Shown: piece after piece, positions 17,544-25,243 of the stretch | Position numbering within the stretch: the first letter of the stretch is position 1 | Layout of the letters: each line of letters starts with the position of its first letter | Assembly (NCBI RefSeq): GCF_036231355.1 | Contig: NZ_CP109496.1 | Location: forward strand, 496,001 to 560,000 | Direction: 5' to 3' | From: Streptomyces sp. NBC_01431 | GTDB taxonomy: Bacteria > Actinomycetota > Actinomycetes > Streptomycetales > Streptomycetaceae | Length of the DNA: 64,000 bases | Made by a program: the position numbers and the translations under genes | The notes under the pieces: generated by a model | What the model was told of the DNA's origin: nothing | What the model saw: only the letters and a program-made list of their open reading frames with translations | Database searches by the model: none

Positions 17544-17730
17544 ACAGCCCCCTTCCCGGTAGGCCCAATTGCGGCTCCGGGCATCTTTGCGTCTCCGCCA
17601 CCGCCTAGGCGCGTCGTCACGCGCCGAATTGTTGCGCTCCGCGTTCTTGAGCTGCGCCACCGAAATAGAAAGCTCCTGAGATGGCTACTGAGATAGTCCG
17701 ATCGACCATGCGCCGAAATGAGGACGTGCC

Positions 17731-19194
17731 ATGGTAGCGGCGCGTATTACGGTCAACGGGAAAGAAACGCCGATTTCACCGGCCACACCCCACACCACGG
17801 TGCTGGATTTCCTGCGCGAGCGTGGACTCACCGGCACCAAGGAGGGCTGCGCCGAAGGCGAATGCGGAGCCTGTTCGGTCCTGGTGGCCCGGCCCGGAGT
17901 GAACAAGCCCACGGACTGGGTGGCCGTCAACGCCTGCCTTCTTCCGGTCGCGGGGCTCGACGGCCAGGAGGTCATCACCTCCGAAGGTCTGGCCACCGTC
18001 GATGAATCCGGCACGCCGACCGCGTTGCACCCCGTACAGGAGGAGATGGCCGTCCGCGGCGGCTCCCAGTGCGGATACTGCACCCCGGGATTCATCTGCA
18101 GCATGGCCTCCGAGTACTACCGCTCCGACCGCTGTACGCATGCGGACTCGGATGACGCCGCCGATCCCGAGCACGGTCCGAACGGTTTCGACCTGCACGC
18201 GCTGAGCGGGAACCTGTGCCGCTGCACCGGCTATCGTCCGATTCGCGATGCCGCGTTCGCCGTCGGCATGCCCGCCGAGGACGACGCCATGGCGCAGCGT
18301 CGCGAGCAGCCCGCGCCCGAAGCGGTCGCCACCGAATACGCCCAGGACAACAGCTCGTTCCTGCGGCCGAGCACCCTGGCCGACGGGGTGCGGCTGCTGC
18401 GCGAGCGGCCCGACGCGGTGGTGGTCGCCGGTAGCACCGACTGGGGTGTGGAGGTGAACATCCGTGCTCGCCGGGCGAATTGCGTGGTCGCGGTCGACCG
18501 GCTGCCCGAACTGCGGGAGCTGCGGATCGAATCCGACTACATCGAGATCGGGGCGGCGCTGACGCTCACGGAGATCGAGCGCAACCTCGACGGCAGCGTC
18601 CCGCTGCTGGCAGAGCTGTTCCCGCAGTTCGCCTCGCGCCTCATCCGCAACAGCGCGACGTTCGGCGGCAACCTCGGTACCGGCTCCCCCATCGGTGACA
18701 GCCCGCCGGTGCTGCTCGCCCTTGAGGCGTCGCTGGTTCTCACCGACGCCGATGGCGAGCGTGAGGTGCCGCTCGCGGACTACTTCACCGGCTACCGGCA
18801 GAGCGTGCGCCGTCCCGGCGAACTGATCCGCTCGGTACGCGTTCCCCTGCCGCTGTCGAAGGTCACCGCTTTCCACAAGATCGCCAAGCGCCGCTTCGAC
18901 GACATCTCCAGTGTCGCCGTCGCCTTCGCCCTCGACATCGAGGACGGCGTCGTCCGCAAGGCCCGCATCGGCCTGGGCGGCGTGGCCGCGACCCCGATCC
19001 GCGCCCTCGCCACCGAGGCTGCCCTGGAGGGCAAGCCGTGGTCGACGGAGACCGTCGACGCGGCGGCGAGAGTGCTGCGCGGCGAGGGCACGCCGATGAG
19101 CGATCACCGTGCCAGCTCCCTCTACCGTTCCGCGATGCTCGGCCAGAGCCTGCACAAGCTGTACGCGCAAACCACCGAGGCGGTTTCGTCATGA
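17731..19194 (+). CDS. xdhA: Xanthine dehydrogenase small subunit, 2Fe-2S plus FAD domains
   Basis: Electron-transfer subunit of a molybdenum hydroxylase oxidising hypoxanthine and xanthine to urate. Residues 1-75 are a plant-type ferredoxin domain with Cys40, Cys45, Cys48 and Cys69. The second iron-sulfur helical domain has Cys114, Cys117, Cys163 and Cys165 (QCGYC and CRC). From about residue 205 comes the FAD (CO-dehydrogenase medium-chain) domain, with RNSATFGGNLGTGSPIGDSPP and a C-terminal subdomain. The 2Fe-2S and FAD domains fused in one chain with a separate molybdenum subunit is the XdhA-type bacterial arrangement. ATG 17731 has GAGGA upstream; its stop overlaps xdhB by ATGA. 487 residues. 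Confidence 0.92.
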   Translation: MVAARITVNGKETPISPATPHTTVLDFLRERGLTGTKEGCAEGECGACSVLVARPGVNKPTDWVAVNACLLPVAGLDGQEVITSEGLATVDESGTPTALHPVQEEMAVRGGSQCGYCTPGFICSMASEYYRSDRCTHADSDDAADPEHGPNGFDLHALSGNLCRCTGYRPIRDAAFAVGMPAEDDAMAQRREQPAPEAVATEYAQDNSSFLRPSTLADGVRLLRERPDAVVVAGSTDWGVEVNIRARRANCVVAVDRLPELRELRIESDYIEIGAALTLTEIERNLDGSVPLLAELFPQFASRLIRNSATFGGNLGTGSPIGDSPPVLLALEASLVLTDADGEREVPLADYFTGYRQSVRRPGELIRSVRVPLPLSKVTAFHKIAKRRFDDISSVAVAFALDIEDGVVRKARIGLGGVAATPIRALATEAALEGKPWSTETVDAAARVLRGEGTPMSDHRASSLYRSAMLGQSLHKLYAQTTEAVSS

Positions 19195-21617
19195 GCCATC
19201 TTTCCGAACTCCCGGAGAAGCCCGTCGTCGGCGTCTCCATGCCGCACGAGAGCGCCACACTGCACGTCACCGGCACCGCGCTCTACACCGACGACCTCAT
19301 CTACCGCACCAAGGACGTGCTCCACGCGTACCCGGTGCAGGTCATGAAGGCGCACGGCAAGATCACCGCGCTGCGCACCGAACCCGCGCTCGCCGTGCCC
19401 GGCGTGGTGCGCGTGCTGACCGGCGCGGACGTGCCGGGCGTCAACGACGCCGGCATGAAGCACGACGAGCCGCTCTTCCCGGACGAGGTCATGTTCCACG
19501 GCCACGCGGTGGCCTGGGTCCTCGGCGAGACCCTGGAGGCGGCCCGGCTCGGCGCCGCCGCCGTCGAGGTCGAGCTTGACGAGCTGCCCGCCCTGGTCAC
19601 CGTCGCCGAGGCGATCGCCGCGGAGAGCTTCCACGGCGCCCGCCCGCTGATGGAGACCGGCGACATCGATGCCGGGTTCGCGGAGTCCGCGCACGTCTTC
19701 ACCGGCGAGTTCACCTTCTCCGGCCAGGAGCACTTCTACCTGGAGACACACGCCGCGCTCGCCCTGGTCGACGAGAACGGGCAGCTGTTCATCCAGAGCA
19801 GCACCCAGCACCCCTCGGAGACCCAGGAGATCGTCTCCCACATCCTGGGCGTCCCCGCCCACGAGATCACCGTGCAGTGCCTGCGCATGGGCGGCGGCTT
19901 CGGTGGCAAGGAGATGCAGCCGCACGGGTTCGCGGCCATCGCCGCGCTCGGCGCCAAGCTCACCGGCCGCCCGGTCCGCTTCCGCCTCAACCGGACGCAG
20001 GACCTCACCATGTCCGGCAAGCGCCACGGCTTCCACTCCTCGTGGAAGATCGGGTTCGACGCCGAAGGCCGCATCCAGGCCCTCGACGCCACCCTGACCG
20101 CCGACGGCGGCTGGAGCCTGGACCTGTCGGAGCCGGTGCTCGCCCGCGCGCTGTGTCACATCGACAACACGTACTGGATCCCCAACGCCCGCGTCGCCGG
20201 CCGCATCGCGAAGACCAACACGGTCTCCAACACGGCCTTCCGCGGCTTCGGCGGCCCCCAGGGCATGCTGGTGATCGAGGACATCCTGGGCCGCGTCGCC
20301 CCGCAGCTCGGCATGGACGCCATGGAGCTGCGCGAGCGCAACTTCTACCAGCCGGGCCGTGGCCAGACCACGCCGTACGGCCAGCTGGTCACCCAGGCCG
20401 ACCGGATCTCCGCCGTCTGGGAGCAGGTGAAGGAGGACGGCTCCGTCGCCGACCGCAAGCGCGAGATCGCCGCCTTCAACGCCGCGCACCCGAACACCAA
20501 GCGGGCGCTCGCCATCACGGGCATCAAGTTCGGCATCTCGTTCAACCTCACCGCCTTCAACCAGGGCGGCGCGCTGGTCCTGATCTACAAGGACGGCTCC
20601 GTCCTGATCAACCACGGCGGCACCGAGATGGGCCAGGGCCTGCACACCAAGATGATGCAGGTGGCCGCGACCACCCTGGGCATCCCGCTGCACAAGGTGC
20701 GGCTCGCCCCGACGCGTACCGACAAGGTGCCCAACACCTCGGCCACCGCGGCGAGTTCGGGTGCCGACCTCAACGGCGGCGCGATCAAGAACGCCTGTGA
20801 GCAGCTACGGGGGCGCCTGCACCAGGTGGCCGCCACCCAGCTCGGCGGCAACCCCTCCGACGTACGCATCGTCGAGGGCGTCGCCCGGGTCCTGGGCAGC
20901 GACAAGGAACTGGCCTGGGACGACCTGGTGCGCACCGCGTACTTCCAGCGGGTCCAGCTCTCCGCGGCCGGTTTCTACCGGACCGAGGGGCTGCACTGGG
21001 ACGCGAAGACGTTCCGCGGTACGCCGTTCAAGTACTTCGCCAACGGTGCCGCCGCGACCGAGGTCGAGGTGGACGGCTTCACCGGCGCCTACCGCATCCG
21101 GCGCGTCGACATCGTTCACGACGTCGGCGACAGCCTCTCCCCGATGATCGACATCGGTCAGGTCGAGGGCGGCTTCGTGCAGGGCGCGGGGTGGCTGACC
21201 CTGGAGGACCTGCGCTGGGACACCAGCGACGGCCCGCACCGCGGCCGGCTCCAGACGCAGGCGGCGAGCACGTACAAGCTGCCGAGCTTCTCGGAGATGC
21301 CCGAGGAGTTCAACGTCACGCTGATGGAGAACGCCACCGAAGAGGGCGCCGTGTACGGCTCCAAGGCCGTGGGCGAGCCTCCGCTGATGCTGGCATTCTC
21401 GGTGCGCGAGGCGCTGCGTCAGGCCGCCGCCGCGTTCGGGCCGAGCGGGACCAGTGTCGATCTGGCCTCGCCCGCGACCCCCGAAGCGGTGTACTGGGCG
21501 ATCGAGGAGGTCCGCAAGGCCTCCGAGAGCGGGCCCGCGCTCGACGGGTCCGCCGTGAACGGCCATGCCTCCAACGGCAAGGTCCGCACCGGCGCTGCAG
21601 CGATGAGCGGTGCCTGA
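19191..21617 (+). CDS. xdhB: Xanthine dehydrogenase molybdopterin-binding subunit
   Basis: Catalytic subunit, 808 residues, binding the molybdenum cofactor. The start ATGA overlaps the xdhA stop. The substrate-channel motif GGGFGGKE is at residues 234-241, FRGFGGPQG lies near 350, and the catalytic Glu is Glu729 in GEPPL. Length matches XdhB. The C-terminal tail after about residue 775 is a short polar extension (ESGPALDG, NGHASNGKV) that may be disordered. Works with xdhA and needs XdhC for insertion of the sulfurated cofactor. Confidence 0.93.
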   Translation: MSHLSELPEKPVVGVSMPHESATLHVTGTALYTDDLIYRTKDVLHAYPVQVMKAHGKITALRTEPALAVPGVVRVLTGADVPGVNDAGMKHDEPLFPDEVMFHGHAVAWVLGETLEAARLGAAAVEVELDELPALVTVAEAIAAESFHGARPLMETGDIDAGFAESAHVFTGEFTFSGQEHFYLETHAALALVDENGQLFIQSSTQHPSETQEIVSHILGVPAHEITVQCLRMGGGFGGKEMQPHGFAAIAALGAKLTGRPVRFRLNRTQDLTMSGKRHGFHSSWKIGFDAEGRIQALDATLTADGGWSLDLSEPVLARALCHIDNTYWIPNARVAGRIAKTNTVSNTAFRGFGGPQGMLVIEDILGRVAPQLGMDAMELRERNFYQPGRGQTTPYGQLVTQADRISAVWEQVKEDGSVADRKREIAAFNAAHPNTKRALAITGIKFGISFNLTAFNQGGALVLIYKDGSVLINHGGTEMGQGLHTKMMQVAATTLGIPLHKVRLAPTRTDKVPNTSATAASSGADLNGGAIKNACEQLRGRLHQVAATQLGGNPSDVRIVEGVARVLGSDKELAWDDLVRTAYFQRVQLSAAGFYRTEGLHWDAKTFRGTPFKYFANGAAATEVEVDGFTGAYRIRRVDIVHDVGDSLSPMIDIGQVEGGFVQGAGWLTLEDLRWDTSDGPHRGRLQTQAASTYKLPSFSEMPEEFNVTLMENATEEGAVYGSKAVGEPPLMLAFSVREALRQAAAAFGPSGTSVDLASPATPEAVYWAIEEVRKASESGPALDGSAVNGHASNGKVRTGAAAMSGA

Positions 21618-21618
21618 C

Positions 21619-22428
21619 ATGACGTGGGTCGCCGCGGTCGCACGGTTGCGGGCACGTCGGGAGTCCGGCGTGCTGGTGACCGTCGCGACCGTGCGCGGCC
21701 ATGCCCCACGCGACGCCGGCGCCAAGCTGGTGGTGGGGCATCGGCGGACGTGGGGCTCGATCGGTGGCGGCAATGTGGAAGCCGTCGCGATCGACCGGGC
21801 CCGGGAGATGCTGGACGCGTCCAAGCCCGAGCCGGAACTGATCGACTTCGCCCTCAACGACAAGGTGACCAACCAGCACGGCGTTCAGTGCTGCGGCGGC
21901 ACGGTGTCGGTGCTGCTGGAGCCCCTGCCGGTGGTACGGGCGGTGGCGGTATTCGGCGTCGGACACGTCGGGCTGGAGCTGGCGCGCATCCTGGCCCGCC
22001 AGGATCTCGACCTCCACCTCATCGACTCCCGCGCCGACATGCTCACCGAGGAGCGGCTCGACGTCCTGGGGGACGCGGTGGCGCAGGTGCATGTGCACCA
22101 CACGCCGCTGCTGCCCGAGGAGGTCCTCGAAGAGCTGCCGCGCGGCACCCATGTGCTGATCATGACCCATGATCACGCCGAGGACGCCGCGCTGTGCGAC
22201 GCCGCCCTGCGCACCAGCCACCTCGGGTCGATCGGGCTGATCGGCTCGGCGGCCAAGTGGGTGCGGTTCCGCAAGCGGCTTTCCACCGAGGGCGGTCACG
22301 ACGACGCCACCATCGACCGGATCAAGACGCCGATCGGGCTGGCCGACATCACCGGTAAGGAGCCCGCGACGATCGCTGTGAGCGTCGCTGCTGATTTGCT
22401 GCGCACCTTCGAAACCGAGGGCGACTGA
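21619..22428 (+). CDS. xdhC: XdhC, molybdenum-cofactor sulfuration/insertion factor
   Basis: 269-residue accessory protein that binds molybdopterin, promotes its sulfuration and hands it to XdhB. ATG 21619 is one base past the xdhB stop; a GTG at 21610 would overlap. Family hallmarks are GSIGGGNVEA near the N-terminus, the QCCGG motif, and a C-terminal Rossmann domain beginning VFGVGHVGLELA. GLIGSAAKWVRFRKRL follows in the usual place. The presence of xdhC completes a self-contained xanthine dehydrogenase operon. Confidence 0.92.
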   Translation: MTWVAAVARLRARRESGVLVTVATVRGHAPRDAGAKLVVGHRRTWGSIGGGNVEAVAIDRAREMLDASKPEPELIDFALNDKVTNQHGVQCCGGTVSVLLEPLPVVRAVAVFGVGHVGLELARILARQDLDLHLIDSRADMLTEERLDVLGDAVAQVHVHHTPLLPEEVLEELPRGTHVLIMTHDHAEDAALCDAALRTSHLGSIGLIGSAAKWVRFRKRLSTEGGHDDATIDRIKTPIGLADITGKEPATIAVSVAADLLRTFETEGD

Positions 22429-22463
22429 CCATCTACCGGGATCGACGACCCGGATCGACAAAG

Positions 22464-22510
22464 GTGCCCCGCGCGCGAGCGTTCGCTCGCATGCGGGGCA
22501 CTCTTATTCT
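22464..22510 (+). terminator. Terminator of the xdh operon
   Basis: GTGCCCCGC (22464-22472) pairs with GCGGGGCAC (22493-22501), inner GCGAGC with GCTCGC, loop GTTC; CTCTTATTCTTTTC follows, a clear T-rich tail. Confidence 0.8.
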
Positions 22511-22682
22511 TTTCGGCACCGAGCGCCCGCTTGACCCGCTTCTCGACGCTGGATTCCGTCTGGTGCGGCAGGGAGCGGAAGATTCCCACCAGTGCGGAAC
22601 TTCCAGGTATTTCAAGCATGTTGGCGATGAGTGCAACAAAGCGAGTTGAAGCACCCATCGCGAATCAACATCAAACGAACTC

Positions 22683-23186
22683 TCAGTAGTCGACGCGGTC
22701 GGACTTGGCGATCCACGCGTCGAACGGCGCCGTACGGTTCACCATCTCCACGCGCTCGACCTCCATCGGCCACAGTTCCGCGGGCTGCTTCTCGAACAGG
22801 TCGTAGAACTTGCGGTCGTCGAAACCGGCCACCGCGGCGTCGTCCCGATCAGCCGCGAAGATGATCCGGTCGACTCTCGCCCACAGCGCGGAGGAAAGAC
22901 ACATCGGGCACGGCTCGCACGAGGTGACCAGGACGCAGCCCTCAAGCGAGAAGGTGCCCAGCGTCTGGCAGGCGGCACGGATCGCGGTCACCTCGCCGTG
23001 CGCCGTCGGGTCCAGGTTCGACGTGACGTTGTTGTTCCCGGTCGCGACGATTTCGCCATCCTTGGCGATCAGTGCGCCGAACGGACCGCCGCCGTTCTTC
23101 ACACTGTCGGTGGCAAGGCCGATGGCCTCGTCCATCCAGGTGCGCTCAAGCTCCTGGATGCTCTTCTCTTGAGTGTGCGTGGCCAT
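22683..23186 (-). CDS. Nucleoside/guanine deaminase, cytidine-deaminase fold
   Basis: A 167-residue zinc deaminase. Zn ligand and proton shuttle H63-x-E65 (AHGEVTAIRAA), Zn cysteines 93 and 96 in EPCPMC. FAADRDDAAVAGFDDRKFYDLF and the C-terminal DAWIAKSDRVDY region resemble GuaD-type guanine deaminases of Bacillus subtilis type more than TadA. Convergent to xdhABC, which supports a purine-catabolic role: guanine to xanthine, then oxidation by the dehydrogenase. ATG 23186 has AGGAGAG upstream. The 5' region holds a long hairpin at 23218-23264. A decayed relative of this enzyme lies at 25040-25243. Confidence 0.82.
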   Translation of the reverse strand: MATHTQEKSIQELERTWMDEAIGLATDSVKNGGGPFGALIAKDGEIVATGNNNVTSNLDPTAHGEVTAIRAACQTLGTFSLEGCVLVTSCEPCPMCLSSALWARVDRIIFAADRDDAAVAGFDDRKFYDLFEKQPAELWPMEVERVEMVNRTAPFDAWIAKSDRVDY

Positions 23187-23217
23187 GGTCTCTCCTGTGT
23201 CGCAGCTGTGGGGACTC

Positions 23218-23264
23218 CCCGGATGCTCTGCCCGCGCGGCATCGCGACGGGCAGAGCATCCGGG
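23218..23264 (-). promoter_or_regulatory. Long perfect hairpin ahead of the deaminase gene
   Basis: CCCGGATGCTCTGCCCG (23218-23234) and CGGGCAGAGCATCCGGG (23248-23264) form a 17-bp perfect stem with a 13-base loop, 32 bases upstream of the deaminase start. If transcription begins upstream it would be in the mRNA leader and could act as an attenuator; otherwise it might be an operator or processing site. Confidence 0.5.
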
Positions 23265-23865
23265 CAACAAATGGGGATCCGTGGGTGCCGCCTTGCGATC
23301 AGGTCGGTGGGCGGCACTCGCGGGAGATCGGCGCGGCTGGGCGCCGACAATGTGTTCCGGTGAGACCGGGGTGCGGGCCGGGTTCGATCCCGGCCGTGTT
23401 CCGTCCGATTTCAGCGGGCCGTCGCCGATTCCACTGGTGAACGACTCATTGAGGTCCTGCGAGGTGCGGGCGGGAGAACGCCGGGTGGTCATCAAGAAAC
23501 CTCCACTGTCCCTTCAGGGCTTCGTTCACTCGCTGTTAATCCGGAATAGCGCAAGTACATCTGCCCTGGCCTGCCGGGGAAAGTCACCGAAACCCTAAAG
23601 GAGTTGGCTGGTCAGCTGGCCCCTCTTGTAGAGTCGTACGAAGCCGGGCGACGGCTCCGGCCCGTCGATCCGGGGTAACCCGGCGGCTGGGTTGATCTCG
23701 ATCCGTGAACGGCGGGGTTCGGCCGTCGACAGGCCCGTCGGTTCACACAGAGTGATCCCGTGCCATTCGGGAGCCGTGCGCGACCCCGCCGGTGCGCCGG
23801 GATCCCCAGGTCCGTATGCACTGGTCAAAGCCATCGCGTGGAGCAATGTGGTGGAGCTGCGTCCC
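23265..23865. other. No recognisable gene
   Basis: About 600 bases between the deaminase hairpin and the terminator of the next operon. A minus-strand open frame near 23597-23830 (contains TAPEWHGITLCEPTGL and ends at 23595) reads somewhat like protein but has no start or known motif; it could be a fragment. Confidence 0.3.
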
Positions 23866-23912
23866 ACGTCATGGGGTCCGGCGCATGTGATGTGTGCCGG
23901 ACCCCAGGACGT
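23866..23912 (-). terminator. Terminator of the carbamoyltransferase operon
   Basis: GGGGTCCGGC (23873-23882) pairs with GCCGGACCCC (23896-23905), with an outer ACGTC/GACGT stem; it begins 6 bases past the phosphatase stop. Confidence 0.65.
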
Positions 23913-23917
23913 GCGAT

Positions 23918-24544
23918 TCAGTTCAGGTGGTGGGTGTCGTTGAGGGCCTGCACCGTGGCGATGCCGTCCGCGTCGTACGTCACCGTCGACAGGGAGGCCG
24001 CTGCGACTTCCATGCGGAACAAACTGTGTGGTGGGGCCTGGAGGGCGAGCCGGATCAGGGTTCTCAGTGGCCCGACGTGGGAGACCACCACAACCGTGGC
24101 GCCGGCGTACTGGGCCAGGAGGCCGTCTCGTACGGCGGCGGCCCGGCGGGTGACCTGTTGCATGGTCTCCCCTGCGCCCGAAGGTGGTGTCTCGGGCGAG
24201 GCGAGCCATGCGCTCAGGTCGTCCGGGTAGCGTTCACGTACTTCCGTGAAGGTCAGACCCTCCCAGGCGCCGAAGTCCGCTTCCCGCAGGTCCGGGTCGA
24301 CCTGGATGCTCTGGCCGAGGCCCGCGGCCACGGTCAGGGCGGTCTCCCGGCAGCGCCGCATCGGTGACGTGACGACCGCCTCGATGTCGCCGCGGTGGGC
24401 GAGGGCGTCTGCCGTCGCCTGGGCTTGACGGCGTCCAGCCGGTGAGAGTCCCGGGTTGGACCCCCCGCTGCCGGAGAGCCGTCGTTGCGGGGTGAGCAGG
24501 GTTTCGCCGTGCCGCAGCAGCACGAGCGTCGTCACGTCACTCAC
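23918..24544 (-). CDS. Histidine phosphatase superfamily protein
   Basis: A 208-residue phosphoglycerate-mutase-like phosphatase. The phospho-accepting motif RHGET is at residues 11-15 (His12), the second Arg is in SPMRRCRETA (about 63-64), Glu88 in READFG is the acid, and His156 in VSHVG completes the pocket. Length and motifs match phosphatases such as alpha-ribazole phosphatase or sugar-phosphate phosphatases more than glycolytic mutases. GTG 24544 overlaps the stop of the SRPBCC gene (GTGA), so it is translated as the last gene of the operon. In this context it may dephosphorylate a pathway intermediate. Confidence 0.82.
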   Translation of the reverse strand: MSDVTTLVLLRHGETLLTPQRRLSGSGGSNPGLSPAGRRQAQATADALAHRGDIEAVVTSPMRRCRETALTVAAGLGQSIQVDPDLREADFGAWEGLTFTEVRERYPDDLSAWLASPETPPSGAGETMQQVTRRAAAVRDGLLAQYAGATVVVVSHVGPLRTLIRLALQAPPHSLFRMEVAAASLSTVTYDADGIATVQALNDTHHLN

Positions 24545-25020
24545 TGCGCGGTCTTCGCGAAGTGGTCTCGTACGGCGTCGGTCTGCTTCTCCATGACGCC
24601 GATGATGGCTGCCACCACGTTCAGGTCGGCGTCGTCGGCGATCTCCAGGGTCCGCGACCAGTCGAAGAAGCTGCGGGCCGGGTCGTTGGTGATGGCGTGC
24701 ACGCGGATGGTGGCCTCATAGCTGGCGACTCCGCTGGTGGGAGCGATGGCCCGGTAGGACTGGGTCTTGTTGATCTCGTCGCGGGCGGCGATCTCCTGCT
24801 GGACGAGACGGCCGTTGAGCGTGAGCTTGAAGTCGTAACGGGCCGGGACCGTCTCGACCGAGCCGCCTTCCGTCCAGGTGACGTCCCTGTGGATGTCCAG
24901 GTCGCCCGGGGACACGATGTCCAGGATCTGCATGGCGTCGCGGACGGTCGCCCACACGGTGTCCGGGTCGGCCTCAAGGATGGTCGAGTGGTACATGGTG
25001 TGCTTGCGCTGAATCTGCAT
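24541..25020 (-). CDS. SRPBCC/START-like protein
   Basis: A 159-residue protein. YHSTILEADPDTVWATVRDAMQI at the start, the central strands GGSVETVPARYDFKL and QSYRAIAPTSG, and the long C-terminal helix VVAAIIGVMEKQTDAVRDHF give the alpha/beta helix-grip outline of the SRPBCC (Bet v1-like) ligand-binding fold; relatives include polyketide cyclases and MxaD-like proteins. AAGGAG lies 7 bases before ATG 25020. Sits between a dead deaminase copy and the phosphatase in one operon. May bind or cyclise a small-molecule product; no catalytic residues can be claimed. Confidence 0.7.
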   Translation of the reverse strand: MQIQRKHTMYHSTILEADPDTVWATVRDAMQILDIVSPGDLDIHRDVTWTEGGSVETVPARYDFKLTLNGRLVQQEIAARDEINKTQSYRAIAPTSGVASYEATIRVHAITNDPARSFFDWSRTLEIADDADLNVVAAIIGVMEKQTDAVRDHFAKTAQ

Positions 25021-25039
25021 GGGTTTGCTCCTTCTTCTG

Positions 25040-25243
25040 GTGGTCGATTCGGTCGATCGTGGTGATCCACGCGTCGAACGGAGCGATGCGGTCGGGGAGG
25101 CCGAGCTGTACGACCCGCATCGGTCACGCTTCCCGGGGCTCCGTCTCCAACCGGCCTTGGAAGCGGCGGTCGCCGACTCAGGCCACCGCGGCGCCGTCGC
25201 GGGCGGCGAAGACGTGCCGCTCGACGCGCGCCCACGTGGTCAT
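25040..25243 (-). pseudogene. Decayed guanine/nucleoside deaminase copy
   Basis: Minus strand reads TTWARVERHVFAARDGAAVA, stop, then VGDRRFQGRLE, stop, then RIAPFDAWITTIDRID. This aligns in order with the C-terminal half of the intact deaminase at 22683 (WARVDRIIFAADRDDAAVA, DDRKFYDLFE and TAPFDAWIAKSDRVD). Two in-frame stops and loss of the zinc-binding half mark it as dead. The remnant begins at the exact end of the carbamoyltransferase gene (ATGA at 25240-25243), so a deaminase gene was once the next gene in this operon. Confidence 0.75.

Noticed and set aside
17544..17730. Purine riboswitch in the xdh leader
   Set aside because: Conserved core bases of the purine aptamer not found, and such riboswitches are not typical of streptomycetes.
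19122..20693. Very long open frame (over 500 codons) antisense to xdhB
   Set aside because: Mirror of strong codon bias in a GC-rich gene; no ribosome site, no motif, and the sense strand encodes a clear molybdenum subunit.
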